Below are positions 6,013-6,489 of a stretch of 6,489 nt of DNA, one piece after another. Position 1 is the stretch's first letter, and every line of letters starts with the position of its first letter. The DNA is taken from NCBI GenBank assembly GCA_036384655.1, contig DASVLX010000260.1:1-6489 (forward strand), given 5' to 3'. The stretch comes from DASVLX01 sp036384655 (lineage in GTDB: Bacteria; Actinomycetota; Actinomycetes; Mycobacteriales; Pseudonocardiaceae). The position numbers were made by a program, and so were the translations under genes. Below the pieces are notes generated by a model. That model was not told the origin of the DNA. It searched no databases and saw only the letters and a program-made list of their open reading frames with translations.

Positions 6013-6489
6013 ATGGACGACGAGCAGAGTCCCCACGAGCAGATCGCACCGCCGAGCGGCGGACGAGGCAACTCCCGGACCTGGGGGATTCTCGCGGTTT
6101 CGGGAGTGGTACTGGCCACCGTGCTCGCGACGCTGGGGGCGGTGTCCAACGCGAGCAGCAACGACAACGCCACGCCGGGCCCGGCCACCACCGACGACGG
6201 TTCGGACTCGATTGTCGCGACCACCGGGGCGAGCACGACGGTCATCTCGCTGACGCCCCAGACGACGCCGGCGCCCACCACGGTGGTCACCATCCCGGCG
6301 AAGGTGACCACAACCCGCGGCGCGGACGGCAAGCTCACCACGACCACCATCCCGCCCCAGACGATCATCAAGACGAATCCGCCGGATGGCGGCCAGAACC
6401 CGCCCCCGCCGCCGGACGGTAGCAACACGACCACGCACACCGAGCCTCCAACCACGACGACCACCCCGCCCTCGTCGACGACCGAGTCC
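6013..6489 (+). CDS. Membrane-anchored Thr/Pro-rich extracellular protein (right-truncated)
   Basis: The frame is open from the ATG at 6013 to the window edge, 159 codons, without a stop. Residues 1-23 are polar and include two acidic clusters and Arg18/Arg22; residues about 24-45 (WGILAVSGVVLATVLATLGAV) form one hydrophobic helix, either a signal peptide or a membrane anchor. Everything after is low-complexity and disordered: rich in Thr, Pro, Ser and Asn, with runs such as TTTTIPP, PPPPPDG and TTTTTPPSSTT. Such stalks reach through the actinobacterial cell wall and are often O-mannosylated on Thr; that is general knowledge, not shown here. No folded domain is visible, and one may lie beyond the edge, so no function can be given. 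It follows the small membrane protein by 32 bases in the same direction and likely shares its transcript. Confidence 0.8.
   Translation, partial: MDDEQSPHEQIAPPSGGRGNSRTWGILAVSGVVLATVLATLGAVSNASSNDNATPGPATTDDGSDSIVATTGASTTVISLTPQTTPAPTTVVTIPAKVTTTRGADGKLTTTTIPPQTIIKTNPPDGGQNPPPPPDGSNTTTHTEPPTTTTTPPSSTTES

Noticed and set aside
5845..6464. Two long - strand open frames opposite the Thr/Pro-rich gene
   Set aside because: They are Val/Gly- and Arg/Gly-rich complements of the repetitive Thr/Pro codons; the + strand has a clear ribosome site and membrane segment.
6240..6480. Thr-codon repeats that could be taken for a tandem DNA repeat
   Set aside because: The runs are short and irregular with no fixed period; they reflect the Thr/Pro-rich protein composition.

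Overview
The window looks like a piece of a high-GC actinobacterial chromosome, most likely the Pseudonocardiaceae/Amycolatopsis-Saccharothrix sphere. The evidence is a GC-rich smc gene with strong G/C third-position bias, an acylphosphatase gene directly upstream of smc (a common actinobacterial order), frequent GTG starts, and -10-like boxes sitting right at start codons. The genus is an inference from style, not from any search.

Left part (1 to about 1633, + strand): a lower-GC accessory segment (one sampled 60-base line, 241-300, is 27/60 G+C; a line inside smc, 2821-2880, is 47/60). It opens with the last 75 codons of a larger protein whose C-terminus resembles the tips of actinobacterial RHS/polymorphic toxins. 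Two bases later comes a 169-residue gene placed like a cognate immunity gene. It overlaps by ATGA with a 46-codon ORF that looks like the cut-off beginning of a small protein family found near such toxins. A 185-residue acidic unknown protein follows. The segment ends in about 200 bases with no intact gene but with two frameshifted, start-less coding remnants. This is the usual look of a toxin/immunity tail with accumulated and decaying immunity-type genes.

Middle (1634-5667, - strand): acyP (acylphosphatase) followed by smc, 89 bases apart. smc is full length, with all ATPase motifs, a hinge and a two-armed coiled coil; it is the core chromosome-condensation gene. The accessory segment converges on its 3' end, where many actinobacteria have ftsY.

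Right part (5668-6489): a compact divergent control region, then on the + strand a very small single-pass membrane protein and, 32 bases later, the first 159 codons of a membrane-anchored Thr/Pro-rich extracellular protein running off the right edge. The acyP reading frame stays open and coding-like for about 40 codons upstream of its likely GTG start, with a cluster of four cysteines. This overlaps the 5' end of the small membrane gene and leaves the true acyP start uncertain.

I see no clear new enzymatic system, tRNA, rRNA, CRISPR array or insertion sequence. The most novel content is the toxin tip with its unassigned neighbours on the left, and the acyP upstream region on the right.
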